From Bacteroidota bacterium (GTDB lineage: Bacteria > Bacteroidota > Bacteroidia > Chitinophagales > BACL12): a stretch of 46,103 bases of DNA. The DNA lies in the NCBI GenBank assembly GCA_016124275.1, contig WGOA01000075.1, forward strand, positions 1-46,103, read 5' to 3'. Shown piece by piece: positions 1 to 9,074 of the stretch (position 1 is its first letter; each line of letters opens with the position of its first letter). The notes beneath the pieces were generated by a model. The model searched no databases. It worked only from the letters and a program-made list of their open reading frames with translations, and was not told the DNA's origin. The position numbers and the translations under genes are program-made.

Positions 1-2
1 CC

Positions 3-233
3 GTAAAACGCGCGGATCGCTACGAGCCAACCTTCACGGACCTGTGCGAACAGTGCGCCTTGCACTACGGCACCACGCTGATGACCGCGCGGGTAGGCAA
101 GCCGCGCGACAAGCCGCATGTAGAAGGGGCAGTGGTCATCGTGAAGGCTCCCCCGAAAAGAGCTACGCTTCAAAGTAGAGTTTTAACAGTTTTGCCCCCC
201 CCAACCCCGTCACATCACTTGGAATTTACATAA
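3..233 (+). pseudogene. IS21-family transposase (IstA) remnant, 5' end outside the window
   Basis: The reading frame is open from the window edge to the TAA at 231-233. The first 45-50 codons look like the catalytic-core end of IS21 transposases: an RYEP motif, then HYGTT, then a K-P-R-D-K-x-x-V-E-G-A-V block typical of the region around the last acidic residue. After about nt 145 the similarity stops and the frame runs into unrelated sequence (KAPPKRATLQ...), so the gene is truncated. No istB ATPase follows and I see no terminal inverted repeat. It lies directly upstream of the adhesin gene, so a past insertion may have altered that gene's promoter region. The family call rests on motif recall only. 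Confidence 0.6.
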
Positions 234-273
234 GGCAAAGCAGCCCCCCATCTCCTACTTTGTCGGTTGAGAA

Positions 274-3200
274 TTGCCGGAATCCGAACCCGGCAACCAC
301 CCGATGCTGCCGAACTGCTTTTTTGCCGAACTCCCTGGCTATCATGAGTTTAGATGTGCGATTGCCGCGATTAGCGGCAAGCTGGCGGAGCACGGCCGGG
401 CAAAGGGGCTGATTGCGTTGGTATCGCTCCTGATCATAGCCCAACTGCAGCAGGCCGGAGCCCAGAACCAGCCCTTAGCCGCGAACGACATCGATTGGAC
501 GTCCGAAGATTTTACCAAGCCCATCGCGGTTATGGCCAATGACGTTGATGTTGATGGCGACCTGGATTCCAATTCGCTGGTGATCATCAACCCGCCCATG
601 AACGGCACGGCGGTGGTGAATCCTGTAACGCACGTCGTGCAGTACACGCCCAACCCGAATTACCACGGGTTTGACCAATTCCGCTACCAGGTGGCTGACT
701 TTACGGGGTTGACCAATTCGGCGCAGGTCACCATTACCATTTACCCCATCAACGACCCGCCGGTGGTCAACGATGACTTTGACAGTTTGCTGGAGGGCAG
801 CAGCGCGTTTATCAGGGTGGCCCTGAATGATGATGATCCGGTTGATCCACTGGGTAACATCAACCCGAACAGCATCAGCATTTTGACGCCGCCGAGCCAT
901 GGTTCCGCGACTCCGCTTACCGGCCCCTTGGGCCGGGTTTTGTACGTTCCGACAAGCGGGTACACGGGCCTGGACTCCTTCCAATACCAGATCTGCGACG
1001 ATGGCCATCCCTGGCCTGCGCAATGCGAGGCAGCTTGGGTGTACCTGAATGTGCGTGGACGGGTAGTGGCCGGGCCTGATCGCACCATCTGCCCGGGCGA
1101 TTCGGTGCGCCTCACCGCCACCGGACCGGGGCCCTATACCTGGTCGCCGGCGGCGGGGCTGAGCTGCACCAACTGCAACAGCCCTTGGGCTGACCCTGTC
1201 ACATCTACGGTTTATACGGTCAGTTCTACGGCCGGTGGATGTTGCCCAAACAGTGACAACATTACCGTTACCGTTTACACGCCGGGTATCCTTTCAGCGA
1301 ACGCGGACGCGGCAACGTTGAACGAGGACGCCAGCACCAGCCTGAACGTCGTGGTCAATGATGTTGTAGTGGATTCGCTGGAGTTTTACCCGCACACACC
1401 ACCCTTGCACGGAGCCATCAGTTTTGATGCCGGGGGAAATGCCACGTACACCCCACAGCCCAATTACTACGGGCTGGACTCCGCGGCGTACATCATCTGC
1501 CCCCCCGCCTGCCCGGCAAGCTGCGACACCGGTTGGGTGGTGTTTAGCATAACCCCGCTCAACGATGCCCCCCTGGCCGTAACGGATTCCGCCACTACGC
1601 TGGAGGACACGCCGGTGGGCATCGTGGTGCTGGGCAACGACAGCGACCCCGATGGAGGCCTCAATCCTGCTAGCGTCAACATCGCCCTTTCGCCCGCAAA
1701 CGGCAGCGCCAGCGTGGATTTACTGAGCGGCACAATTACGTACACGCCCAACCCAGACTTCAACGGTATCGACTCCTTTCGCTACCAGGTCTGCGACACC
1801 GGCTTTCCGCTGCCTCAGGCTTGCTCGGAGGCCTGGGTCATTGTTACCGTCGTGGAGGTCAACGATCCCGTGCAGGCTTTCGATGATGCGGAAACCACTT
1901 TTGAGGACAACGCCTTCGTGACCTTCCCCCTCAACAACGATTTTGACCCCGAAAACCGCCTGGACACGGCCAGCCTGACGCTGGTCAGCGGGCCGCTGCA
2001 CGGCGTGGTCGTTATTTTTCCGGCTACCGGCGGGCTTCAGTACACGCCTAACCCCAACTACAACGGCCCGGATTCGCTGCAGTACCGTGTCTGCGATGAC
2101 CAGGTTCCAGGCACCTGCGACGAGGCCCGCCTGGCCATCATCGTCCTGCCGCTCAATGACGCGCCAACGCTCACAGACGACATAAACGTGACCGACGAAG
2201 ACCTGCCGGTGAGCACCGATGTGCTGGCCAACGACAGCGACATCGACGGGTCGCTGGATCCGGCAACGGTGGCTATCGTGTCCGGCCCTTACCACGGAAC
2301 CGCTTCGGTGGACACGGCCACTGGCCAGGTGTTGTACACCCCTTCGCCCGATTTCTTTGGCACGGACAGCTTGCGCTACAGCGCCTGCGACGACGGCACG
2401 CCCTTGCCGGCCGCCTGCGGCGAGGCCCTGTTGGTTATCCTGGTCATTCCGGTTAACGACCCGGTGAGCGCGGCGGACGACGTTTTCGCCGTGTTGGAAG
2501 ACACGCCGACCTGGCTTGACCTGCTGGCCAACGACACGGACCCGGACGGCAGCGCCGATCCGGCCAGCGTGACGGTGATCGCAGGCCCGGCGCATGGCAG
2601 CACCTTGCTCAATCCTGCAACGGGGGAAGTGCGGTACGCGCCCGACGCAAATTATGCGGGACCCGACACCTTTCGCTACCGCGTTTGCGACGACGGCATC
2701 CCTGCGGGTTGCAGCGAAGCCACCGTTTACCTGGACGTGTTGCCGGTCAACGACCCGCCCGTAGCGCTGGACGATACGGCTTCCGGCCTGCAGGACAGCC
2801 CGATGGCGCTAGACCCCCTGGCTAACGACAGCGACCTGGACGGCAACATTGATGTTACCTCATTTAGCCTCATTGTCAGTGCCTTAAATGGCAGCATTTC
2901 ATTTGATGCTGGAAGTGGAACGGCCACGTACACGCCCGCACCGGGCTTCTTTGGCAGCGACTCCGCACAGTACCAAATCTGCGACGACGGCACCCCGCTG
3001 CCGGCCGCCTGCGACTCGGCCTGGATGGTGTTCACCGTGCTGGAAGTGCCGCCGCTGCCTAACGTGAAACCCATCGCGCTGCGCGATACCGCTTCGGTCT
3101 TTGAAGACAACGCGGTTGTGCTGGCCGTTTTGGCCAACGACGGCGACCCCGACGGAGCCCTGGTTCCGGCCACGCTGAGCATCTGGTCCGGGCCTTTGCA

Positions 3201-4800
3201 GGCCAGCGCCACGGTGGATCTGCTGACCGGCACCGTGCTGTTCACGCCAAACCCAGACGTTTACGGCCCGGACAGTTTCGCGTACCGCATCTGCGATAAC
3301 GGCTTGACCACCAAATGCGACAGCGCCTGGGTGCGCGTGCAGGTCTTGCCGGTCAACGATGCGCCGCTTGCAGTCAACGACACAGCGTTCACCGGCATGG
3401 ATACCGCAGTAACGGTGTTTATTCTGCTGAACGACAGTGATATAGACGGGGCTATTGATGCTTTTACTGCAAGCATGGTCAGCCCTCCATTGAACGGCAT
3501 TGCCACCTACGATCCTGCCACCGGAGCGCTGCTGTACACGCCCAACGCTGGCTTTATCGGCACGGACACGCTGGCCTACGCGGTCTGCGACGACGGCTTC
3601 CCGCTGCCGGCGCTTTGCGACACAGCCCTGGTGTTCATCCACGTGGGTTGGGTGCCCCCGGTCAATGCCGCGCCAACCGCCAACGACGATTTCTTTACGC
3701 TGCTGGAAGACAGCCTGTTGGACTTCACGGTCTGGACCAACGATTCGGATCCCGAAGGCCTCCTTGATCTGAGTACACTGGTTTCGGTGGAAGGGCCCTG
3801 GCGCGGAACCCTGCTCTCCGGCTCGGGGGCTGCTCCGTGGCGCTACACCCCTTCGCCCGACTTCAACGGATTGGACAGCCTGCGCTACCGCGTCTGCGAT
3901 GCGGCCAGCCCCGCGCTCTGCGACACTGCCACCGTTTACCTCCAAGTGCTGCCCGTGGCCGACGCACCAGTGGCCTTGCCGGATTCTGCTGGCGGCATCC
4001 AGGACAGCGATTTGATCCTGGATTTGCTGCTCAACCTGCTGGTCAACGACTACGACGTGGACGGCGATTTGGACCCCAGTTCTGTGACCCTGCAGAGCTT
4101 GCCCGTTCGGGGCACCTTGACCGAATTGGGGGGTACTTATACGTACCGGCCTGAAAATGGTTGGTGTGGAACGGACAGTTTCCGCTACCAGGTTTGCGAT
4201 TTAACCGGCCTTTGCGCGGATGCGCGGGTTACCCTGCGCGTGGATTGCGTGGCCGCCCCGTTCTATGCCATTGACGATGCTTATACCCTTGCCGTGAGCG
4301 CCGAGGCCTTGTTGCCCGTGCTGGACAACGATGCTCCGGAAGCCGAAGCGGCCTGCTTGCAAGTGCTGGTGCCTCCATCCTTTGGAGCCGTGAGCATAGA
4401 AAGCAATGGCCAGTTGCGCTACAGCCCTTCGCCCTACTTTGCCGGCCTGGACTCGCTGCGCTACAGCGTCTGCAATGCGGACGGCACCGAATCGGCGGAG
4501 GCTACCGTGAAACTGACGCTGTACCACGATCAGTTGCTGGTGGCCGGGGGCCTTTCGCCCAATGGCGACGGCAAAAACGACGTGTTCCGCATCCTGGGCT
4601 TGGATTTGTACCCCAATCACACGCTCAGCATCGTGAACCGCTGGGGTGACGTGGTGTTTCAGGCCGCTCCGTATAACAATGACTGGGATGGCCTGGCCGG
4701 TGCGCAGGTCTTGCCCGAAGGCACCTATTTCTATTTGCTTAACCTGGATCCGCAACAGCCCAAGGCGCTGTTGACCGGTTCCATAACCCTGCGCCGCTAA
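274..4800 (+). CDS. Giant cadherin-like repeat adhesin with T9SS type B (gliding-motility) C-terminal domain
   Basis: A 1508-residue secreted surface protein. A hydrophobic stretch (GLIALVSLLIIAQL, about residues 46-59) ending near AGAQ is the likely signal peptide. The printed start is TTG; ATG at 304 is an equally good choice. Then come about 13 tandem domains of 90-100 residues (about 68-1415) of the bacterial cadherin-like/Big_9 type, each with an ED(T/N) start, a NDSDxDG turn that may bind calcium, PxxGxAxxD, and YTPxPxFxGxDSxxYxVCDDG. An Ig/PKD-like domain (about 266-345) interrupts after the second. The final ~85 residues (LSPNGDGKNDVF ... NRWGDVVF ... DWDG ... LPEGTYFY) match the CHU_C/type B sorting domain that directs export by the type IX system and often needs a dedicated PorP/SprF partner, which is encoded 3 bp downstream. 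Probable adhesin; ligand unknown. Confidence 0.9.
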   Translation: MPESEPGNHPMLPNCFFAELPGYHEFRCAIAAISGKLAEHGRAKGLIALVSLLIIAQLQQAGAQNQPLAANDIDWTSEDFTKPIAVMANDVDVDGDLDSNSLVIINPPMNGTAVVNPVTHVVQYTPNPNYHGFDQFRYQVADFTGLTNSAQVTITIYPINDPPVVNDDFDSLLEGSSAFIRVALNDDDPVDPLGNINPNSISILTPPSHGSATPLTGPLGRVLYVPTSGYTGLDSFQYQICDDGHPWPAQCEAAWVYLNVRGRVVAGPDRTICPGDSVRLTATGPGPYTWSPAAGLSCTNCNSPWADPVTSTVYTVSSTAGGCCPNSDNITVTVYTPGILSANADAATLNEDASTSLNVVVNDVVVDSLEFYPHTPPLHGAISFDAGGNATYTPQPNYYGLDSAAYIICPPACPASCDTGWVVFSITPLNDAPLAVTDSATTLEDTPVGIVVLGNDSDPDGGLNPASVNIALSPANGSASVDLLSGTITYTPNPDFNGIDSFRYQVCDTGFPLPQACSEAWVIVTVVEVNDPVQAFDDAETTFEDNAFVTFPLNNDFDPENRLDTASLTLVSGPLHGVVVIFPATGGLQYTPNPNYNGPDSLQYRVCDDQVPGTCDEARLAIIVLPLNDAPTLTDDINVTDEDLPVSTDVLANDSDIDGSLDPATVAIVSGPYHGTASVDTATGQVLYTPSPDFFGTDSLRYSACDDGTPLPAACGEALLVILVIPVNDPVSAADDVFAVLEDTPTWLDLLANDTDPDGSADPASVTVIAGPAHGSTLLNPATGEVRYAPDANYAGPDTFRYRVCDDGIPAGCSEATVYLDVLPVNDPPVALDDTASGLQDSPMALDPLANDSDLDGNIDVTSFSLIVSALNGSISFDAGSGTATYTPAPGFFGSDSAQYQICDDGTPLPAACDSAWMVFTVLEVPPLPNVKPIALRDTASVFEDNAVVLAVLANDGDPDGALVPATLSIWSGPLQASATVDLLTGTVLFTPNPDVYGPDSFAYRICDNGLTTKCDSAWVRVQVLPVNDAPLAVNDTAFTGMDTAVTVFILLNDSDIDGAIDAFTASMVSPPLNGIATYDPATGALLYTPNAGFIGTDTLAYAVCDDGFPLPALCDTALVFIHVGWVPPVNAAPTANDDFFTLLEDSLLDFTVWTNDSDPEGLLDLSTLVSVEGPWRGTLLSGSGAAPWRYTPSPDFNGLDSLRYRVCDAASPALCDTATVYLQVLPVADAPVALPDSAGGIQDSDLILDLLLNLLVNDYDVDGDLDPSSVTLQSLPVRGTLTELGGTYTYRPENGWCGTDSFRYQVCDLTGLCADARVTLRVDCVAAPFYAIDDAYTLAVSAEALLPVLDNDAPEAEAACLQVLVPPSFGAVSIESNGQLRYSPSPYFAGLDSLRYSVCNADGTESAEATVKLTLYHDQLLVAGGLSPNGDGKNDVFRILGLDLYPNHTLSIVNRWGDVVFQAAPYNNDWDGLAGAQVLPEGTYFYLLNLDPQQPKALLTGSITLRR

Positions 4801-4803
4801 GCC

Positions 4804-5733
4804 ATGAAGGTGCTCTTGATACGGACCCTCTTGGGATGGCTTCTGGCTGGCAGCCTTTCGCTTCAAGCGCAACAGGACCCGCTGCAATCGCTGTACCTGA
4901 ACGACAAGCTGTTGATTAACCCTGCTTATGCCGGGGCTCGAAACACGCTGGCGGCTACCGTGCAATACCGGCACCAGTGGGCGGGCATTGCGCAGGCTCC
5001 CCGCACGGCGGTGTTGACGGTGCAGAGCCCGCTCAAGAATCCCAAGCTGGCGCTGGGCTTTGTGCTCAGCGATGACCAGTTGGGCGTGACCCGCCAAACC
5101 AGCCTTCGCGGCGCTTATGCCTACCGCATTCCGGCGGGCAATGGACGCTTGTCGCTGGGGGTTCAGGGGGGCGTGACGCTGCATCGCGCGGACCTGACTT
5201 CGCTTACAGTTTTTGATGAATCAGACTTGCTTTTCTCGTTGGACGAGAACCGTTTATTGCCAAATGCTGGTTTCGGGGTTTACTACGATTGGGCGGACAA
5301 GGCCTTTGTTTCGCTGAGCGCTCCCCGATTGTTGCGCGGTGCTTTTTTACCGGATGGAAACTCGCGCGAAGGGCGGCATTATTTCGCCTCAGCCGGCTAC
5401 CTGGCAGGCAACGGACCCAACGTCAGAGTGCGAACGATGGCGCTCTTGCGCGCGGTCGAAAACGCCCCAATGCAAGTGGAGGGCAACGTTGCGCTGGAAC
5501 TGATGCGCACGGTTTGGATCGGCGCCGGCATTCGCAGCAACCCGGCCGTAACCGGCCAGCTTATGGTGGACCTGCCGCAGGGCCTGGGCGTCGGCTACAG
5601 CTACGACATGGACCTGAACACGCTCGGCGATGCCAGCCGCGGCTCGCACGAAGTTTTCATCCGATTTGACCTGCCCGAGGGCCGGGACACCGATGTGGCC
5701 AGCCCGCGCCGAAGCCCGCACCGCATTTTTTAA
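4804..5733 (+). CDS. PorP/SprF family type IX secretion system membrane protein
   Basis: A 309-residue outer-membrane protein. It starts with a signal peptide (LLGWLLAGSLSLQAQ), directly followed by the family hallmark QQDPLQSLYLNDKLLINPAYAGAR and a YRHQWAGIAQAPRTAVL segment. The rest alternates short polar and aromatic beta-strands, as expected of a barrel. In Flavobacterium, SprF acts with the adhesin SprB, and proteins with type B sorting domains are typically encoded beside their own PorP/SprF protein. Here the ATG is 3 bp after the adhesin stop and 5 bp before the next gene, so the three genes almost certainly form one transcript. Inferred role: secretion or surface anchoring of the upstream adhesin. 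The length is normal for the family. Confidence 0.9.
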   Translation: MKVLLIRTLLGWLLAGSLSLQAQQDPLQSLYLNDKLLINPAYAGARNTLAATVQYRHQWAGIAQAPRTAVLTVQSPLKNPKLALGFVLSDDQLGVTRQTSLRGAYAYRIPAGNGRLSLGVQGGVTLHRADLTSLTVFDESDLLFSLDENRLLPNAGFGVYYDWADKAFVSLSAPRLLRGAFLPDGNSREGRHYFASAGYLAGNGPNVRVRTMALLRAVENAPMQVEGNVALELMRTVWIGAGIRSNPAVTGQLMVDLPQGLGVGYSYDMDLNTLGDASRGSHEVFIRFDLPEGRDTDVASPRRSPHRIF

Positions 5734-5738
5734 CGCAA

Positions 5739-8393
5739 ATGATGACCCGCTTTCTGCCCATAGGCCTGCTGACCGCGCTGCTGCTCTCCTTTTCCGGCGT
5801 TTCCGGGGGAAGGGCTGCTTTGGGCATGGCGGGAGCGTCGGGGTCCGAGGGAAGGGCTGCTTTGGGCATGGCGGGAGAGTCGGAGTCTGAGGGAAGGGCG
5901 ACGACAGACGGGCCGGCTGCGGCCACGGGCAATCAGGCTTACCCCGATCAACTGGAGCAGGCCGAGCGCTTGTTCCAAAATCGCGCGTATGCGAAAGCCA
6001 TTCCCCTGTTTGAGGAAAGCCTGGCGGAGCCAATGAAGGCCCGATTTACCCGCAAACCGGGCAGCGAAGCGGCGGTTCGGGAGCGCGCGCGCCGCGAGCG
6101 GGCAAGCTTGCGTTTGGCAGAATGCTACCGGCTCACCGGCCGCTACGACCTTGCGGCGACCTGGTTTACCCGGCTTTTGGTTGCGCCGGATAGCAACGGA
6201 CACGCGTTTTCAGCGTATTACCTGCCCACGGGCCAGGTGTTGCAAGTGCTGGGCCGCTGCGATGAGGCGCGGCCCTGGTTTACGGCGTATTCCCGGCTGC
6301 ATGCGGAGGATTCGCGGGGGGAAGCCGGCCTGGCTTCCTGCATTCTGGCTGACACCGTGAAACAAGCTTCGTTCGATGTATTGAACCTGGCCTTGAACAG
6401 TGCCGAGCACGATTTTGGGCCGCTGTTTGTGGATGGTGCGCTTTGGTTTGCCTCGGGGCGCAGCACGGGTCAGGTACGCGCAAATGGCGCTTTGCCGGCT
6501 TTTGACCCCTGGACGGGCGAGGCCTACCTGGACTTGTTCCAGAGCCCAAACTGGCAGAGCGAGGAACCGGATGTGCTGCCCATTGCGGGGCCACTGAACT
6601 CGGCGTTTCACGACGGGCCGGGCCAGGTGTTTGCGCCTGCGGGCAACAAGACCAGCGCTTCCGGTCCCGCAGATGCGGACCTTTCTTTAGCCCTGACCCG
6701 CAGCTTGACCGTGAGTCGTGGGAAAGGCCTGGACCGCCAAAGACGGCTTTTGTTGGGTGTTTTCATGAGTCACAAAAACGGCGAAAACTGGACAGAACCG
6801 GAGGCCATAGACCTGGGCTTAGGCGAGGCGTTGGTGATGCACCCAACCTGGGGCGCTGACGGAAAAACGCTGCTTTTCAGCTCGGATGCACCGGGTGGTG
6901 CCGGCGGTTTTGACCTCTACCAGACCACGTTCCACCAGGGCGGCTGGACCCAACCCGAATGGCTGGGCCCGATCATCAACTCGCCCGGTGACGAGCTTTA
7001 CCCCTTCCTGGACAGCGAAGAAAACTTGTGGTTCTCTTCGGATGGTCGGGCGGGCTTTGGGGGGCTGGATTTGTTTATCGCGCACCGCAAGCGGAAAGAC
7101 ATTGGCTGGATGGAGCCGTCGCTGGTGGCGCCGCCGCTCAACTCCCGCTACGACGACTTTGGGCTGATTTGGCTCAAGACGGATACCCTGGGGGTGATGG
7201 CGTCCAACCGGCCGGGGGGGCGGGGCGGCGATGATTTATACGAGATTTCGCGGAACTGGAAGGCTTACCTGGACGATGACCTGGTGCTGCTGCACGACAG
7301 CGCGTCACTGGTTACAGAAGCGGCCGGTGGCCTGGCGCAGGTGCTCGGCCAGACCGTGCGGACTACCTCCGGCGAATCGACGGGCGGCGGCGTAGCGCGA
7401 GTAATCCTTCCCCCGAACAACGATACCGTACTGGTCATGCAGGTGGACGGCGAAGGCTTCTTCAGCGGCAGCGTTCCGGTGGGGGAATCGTACCTGCTGG
7501 AGGTGGACAAGACCAATTACCTGTCAGAGCCGGTGGTGCTGGACACCCGAACCCTGAAGGCGGGCGAATCCATTGCCGTGCTGGCCGAAGTCAGCGAGAT
7601 GCGCGAAGACCTGGTGGTGGAATTGAACAACATCTATTACGACTACGGCAAGTCACATATTCGCCCGGATGCGGAGGCCGACCTGGAGCGTTTGTACAAG
7701 CTGTTGGTGGCCTATCCTGAAATGCGCATTGAGTTGTCGTCGCACACCGATTCGCGGAGTTCGGCGCCGTTCAACCTGAAACTGTCGCAGCAACGGGCCG
7801 AAGCAGCTCGAACCTTCCTGACTGAACGCGGCATTGATGCCTCGCGCATGGAGGCTGTAGGTTATGGCGAATCGCGCCTGCGCAACCGCTGCACGGATGA
7901 CGTCGTTTGCGCCGAGGAAGATCACCAGTTTAACCGCCGCACGGAGTTCCGGATCACCTATTTTGAAACGGTGGTGGAAAGCAAGGCGCGGGAGTTTGCG
8001 CCGGGTTCTGTGCCCACGCCGGAAGAGATTGTGGCTGCCCGGGAGGCGCTGCGGAAGGCCGCCTCGGAGCAAACAAGCCCTTCGAACCAACTGGATGAAG
8101 TCCCAAATGCCGACCGTGCTGTTGGTGGGGAATTGGCCACCAATCCTTGGAGCAGCGGTACCTGGTATGGGGTGCAAGTGGGCATTGACCGAACCCAATC
8201 CGCTGACCGCTACAACGGCTTTGCCTGGCTGGGTGGCATAAGGGTGGAGACCTCCTCCGCCGGGTTCTTCCGCTACGTGATCGGGTACCTGCCCTCCCGC
8301 GGTGAGGCTGAACAGGTATTGACCGTGATCCGGGACGCAGGCATCCGCGATGCCTTTGTCGTCACTTACCAGGACGCGCTTCGCTTGCGTTAA
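5739..8393 (+). CDS. OmpA-family protein with TPR, PD40 propeller and SPOR-like C-terminus
   Basis: An 884-residue outer-membrane or periplasmic protein. Order of parts: signal peptide (1 to about 24); a Gly/Ala-rich linker made by a 42-bp DNA repeat; TPR-like helices (about 69-210, LEQAERLFQNRAYAKAIPLF); WD40-like PD40 blades (about 215-500, with LLFSSDAPGGAGGFDLY and LWFSSDGRAGFGGLDLF); a small carboxypeptidase-regulatory-like beta domain (about 530-620); and an OmpA peptidoglycan-binding domain (about 630-745, IYYDYGKSHIRPDA, SHTDSR, LSQQRAEAARTFL, NRRTEFRI). The last ~80 residues (WYGVQVG ... FFRYVIGYLPSRGEAEQVLTVIRDAGIRDAFV) look like a SPOR-type fold, another septal/peptidoglycan-binding module. 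Such proteins are usual partners of PorP/SprF in T9SS adhesin loci. Inferred role: tethering the secretion or adhesin complex to the cell wall. Confidence 0.88.
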   Translation: MMTRFLPIGLLTALLLSFSGVSGGRAALGMAGASGSEGRAALGMAGESESEGRATTDGPAAATGNQAYPDQLEQAERLFQNRAYAKAIPLFEESLAEPMKARFTRKPGSEAAVRERARRERASLRLAECYRLTGRYDLAATWFTRLLVAPDSNGHAFSAYYLPTGQVLQVLGRCDEARPWFTAYSRLHAEDSRGEAGLASCILADTVKQASFDVLNLALNSAEHDFGPLFVDGALWFASGRSTGQVRANGALPAFDPWTGEAYLDLFQSPNWQSEEPDVLPIAGPLNSAFHDGPGQVFAPAGNKTSASGPADADLSLALTRSLTVSRGKGLDRQRRLLLGVFMSHKNGENWTEPEAIDLGLGEALVMHPTWGADGKTLLFSSDAPGGAGGFDLYQTTFHQGGWTQPEWLGPIINSPGDELYPFLDSEENLWFSSDGRAGFGGLDLFIAHRKRKDIGWMEPSLVAPPLNSRYDDFGLIWLKTDTLGVMASNRPGGRGGDDLYEISRNWKAYLDDDLVLLHDSASLVTEAAGGLAQVLGQTVRTTSGESTGGGVARVILPPNNDTVLVMQVDGEGFFSGSVPVGESYLLEVDKTNYLSEPVVLDTRTLKAGESIAVLAEVSEMREDLVVELNNIYYDYGKSHIRPDAEADLERLYKLLVAYPEMRIELSSHTDSRSSAPFNLKLSQQRAEAARTFLTERGIDASRMEAVGYGESRLRNRCTDDVVCAEEDHQFNRRTEFRITYFETVVESKAREFAPGSVPTPEEIVAAREALRKAASEQTSPSNQLDEVPNADRAVGGELATNPWSSGTWYGVQVGIDRTQSADRYNGFAWLGGIRVETSSAGFFRYVIGYLPSRGEAEQVLTVIRDAGIRDAFVVTYQDALRLR
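5808..5899 (+). repeat. 42-bp tandem repeat, two full copies and a partial third
   Basis: Copies start at 5808, 5850 and 5892, exactly 42 bp apart. The third copy is recognisable only for its first bases (GGAAGGGC). Each unit encodes 14 residues around GRAALGMAGxSxSE, inserted between the signal peptide and the TPR region of the OmpA-family protein. Because 42 is a multiple of three, a gain or loss of one copy keeps the frame. Confidence 0.85.
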
Positions 8394-8547
8394 ACCCTTT
8401 GTTTGATGGTTCGGGCTTGCGGTTCCTGCCTGCAGGGAAGTCGCTGTTTTAGGTTCCCCCGTTTTGGATATACCAATACTGTTGTACGACGCGTTTACCC
8501 ATTTCCACCGACAACGCGTATTTTCGGACTTCAAACCACCTCATTTT

Positions 8548-9036
8548 ATGGTCATCCGCCCTTTTTCCCGCCCCTTTGCTTCCTTTTCTGCGCAGCCTTT
8601 AACCTGGTTTTCAGGAGCGCTGCTGCTGGTTTCAGTGGTTATGGTTGGCTTTAACTCCTGCAGCAAAATCAACATCTGCGGCCAGGAAAGCAAGTTGTAC
8701 GGCTCCTGGATCATTACTGAATATGTGGAAGGTGATTCCACGTTAATCCCTTCTTCAACACCCGTTTTACCAGGGCCGGACCCAATACCGCTTGACCCGA
8801 TTTTTGTGTTTGAGGAGAGCGGGGTAATGCGCTCAATTTTCCTGGGTGATACCACCATCGGCAGCTACCGCATGGAGCGCTACGAGACCAAATGCCTCAT
8901 TTACAGCGATTTACAGGAGTTTCGCTGGGTGGTCAGGTCTATTGGCAGCAACAAAATTGACCTGGAAAGCTGGGCGCTGATCGGCGATGCTTCGGATTCG
9001 CTGGTCACCACTACGCTGACGCTGGAGAAACTCTAG
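8548..9036 (+). CDS. Lipocalin-like small lipoprotein
   Basis: A 162-residue protein from the ATG at 8548. A longer reading from a TTG at 8464 adds residues with no signal character, so I prefer the ATG. A hydrophobic segment (WFSGALLLVSVVMVGFNSC) ends in a cysteine that fits a loose Bacteroidota lipobox, so it is probably a lipoprotein. The mature part starts with KLYGSWIITEYVEGDST and has FVFEESGVMRSIFLGDTTIGSYRMERYETKCLIYS, the pattern of lipocalin-like proteins of Bacteroidota (a W near the start, short beta-strands). Ligand and role unknown. It stands alone between the OmpA gene and the convergent peptidase gene. Confidence 0.65.
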   Translation: MVIRPFSRPFASFSAQPLTWFSGALLLVSVVMVGFNSCSKINICGQESKLYGSWIITEYVEGDSTLIPSSTPVLPGPDPIPLDPIFVFEESGVMRSIFLGDTTIGSYRMERYETKCLIYSDLQEFRWVVRSIGSNKIDLESWALIGDASDSLVTTTLTLEKL

Positions 9037-9074
9037 TTGACCAAGGGCATTTTAAGGTTGGCCGCCAGGGCCTC

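Noticed and set aside
475..3945. Long open frames on the minus strand across the adhesin gene (up to about 350 codons)
   Set aside because: They mirror the repeats of the real gene in high-GC DNA, show no protein-like composition, and overlap a gene with clear domains.
5657..6203. Minus-strand frames with repeated Pro-rich peptide (PCPKQPFP) over the 42-bp repeat
   Set aside because: The repetition comes from the DNA repeat inside the OmpA-family gene; no start signal or family match.
8426..8450. Short hairpin (TTCCTGC ... GCAGGGAA) as terminator of the OmpA operon
   Set aside because: Short, imperfect stem with only a weak T-rich stretch some bases later.
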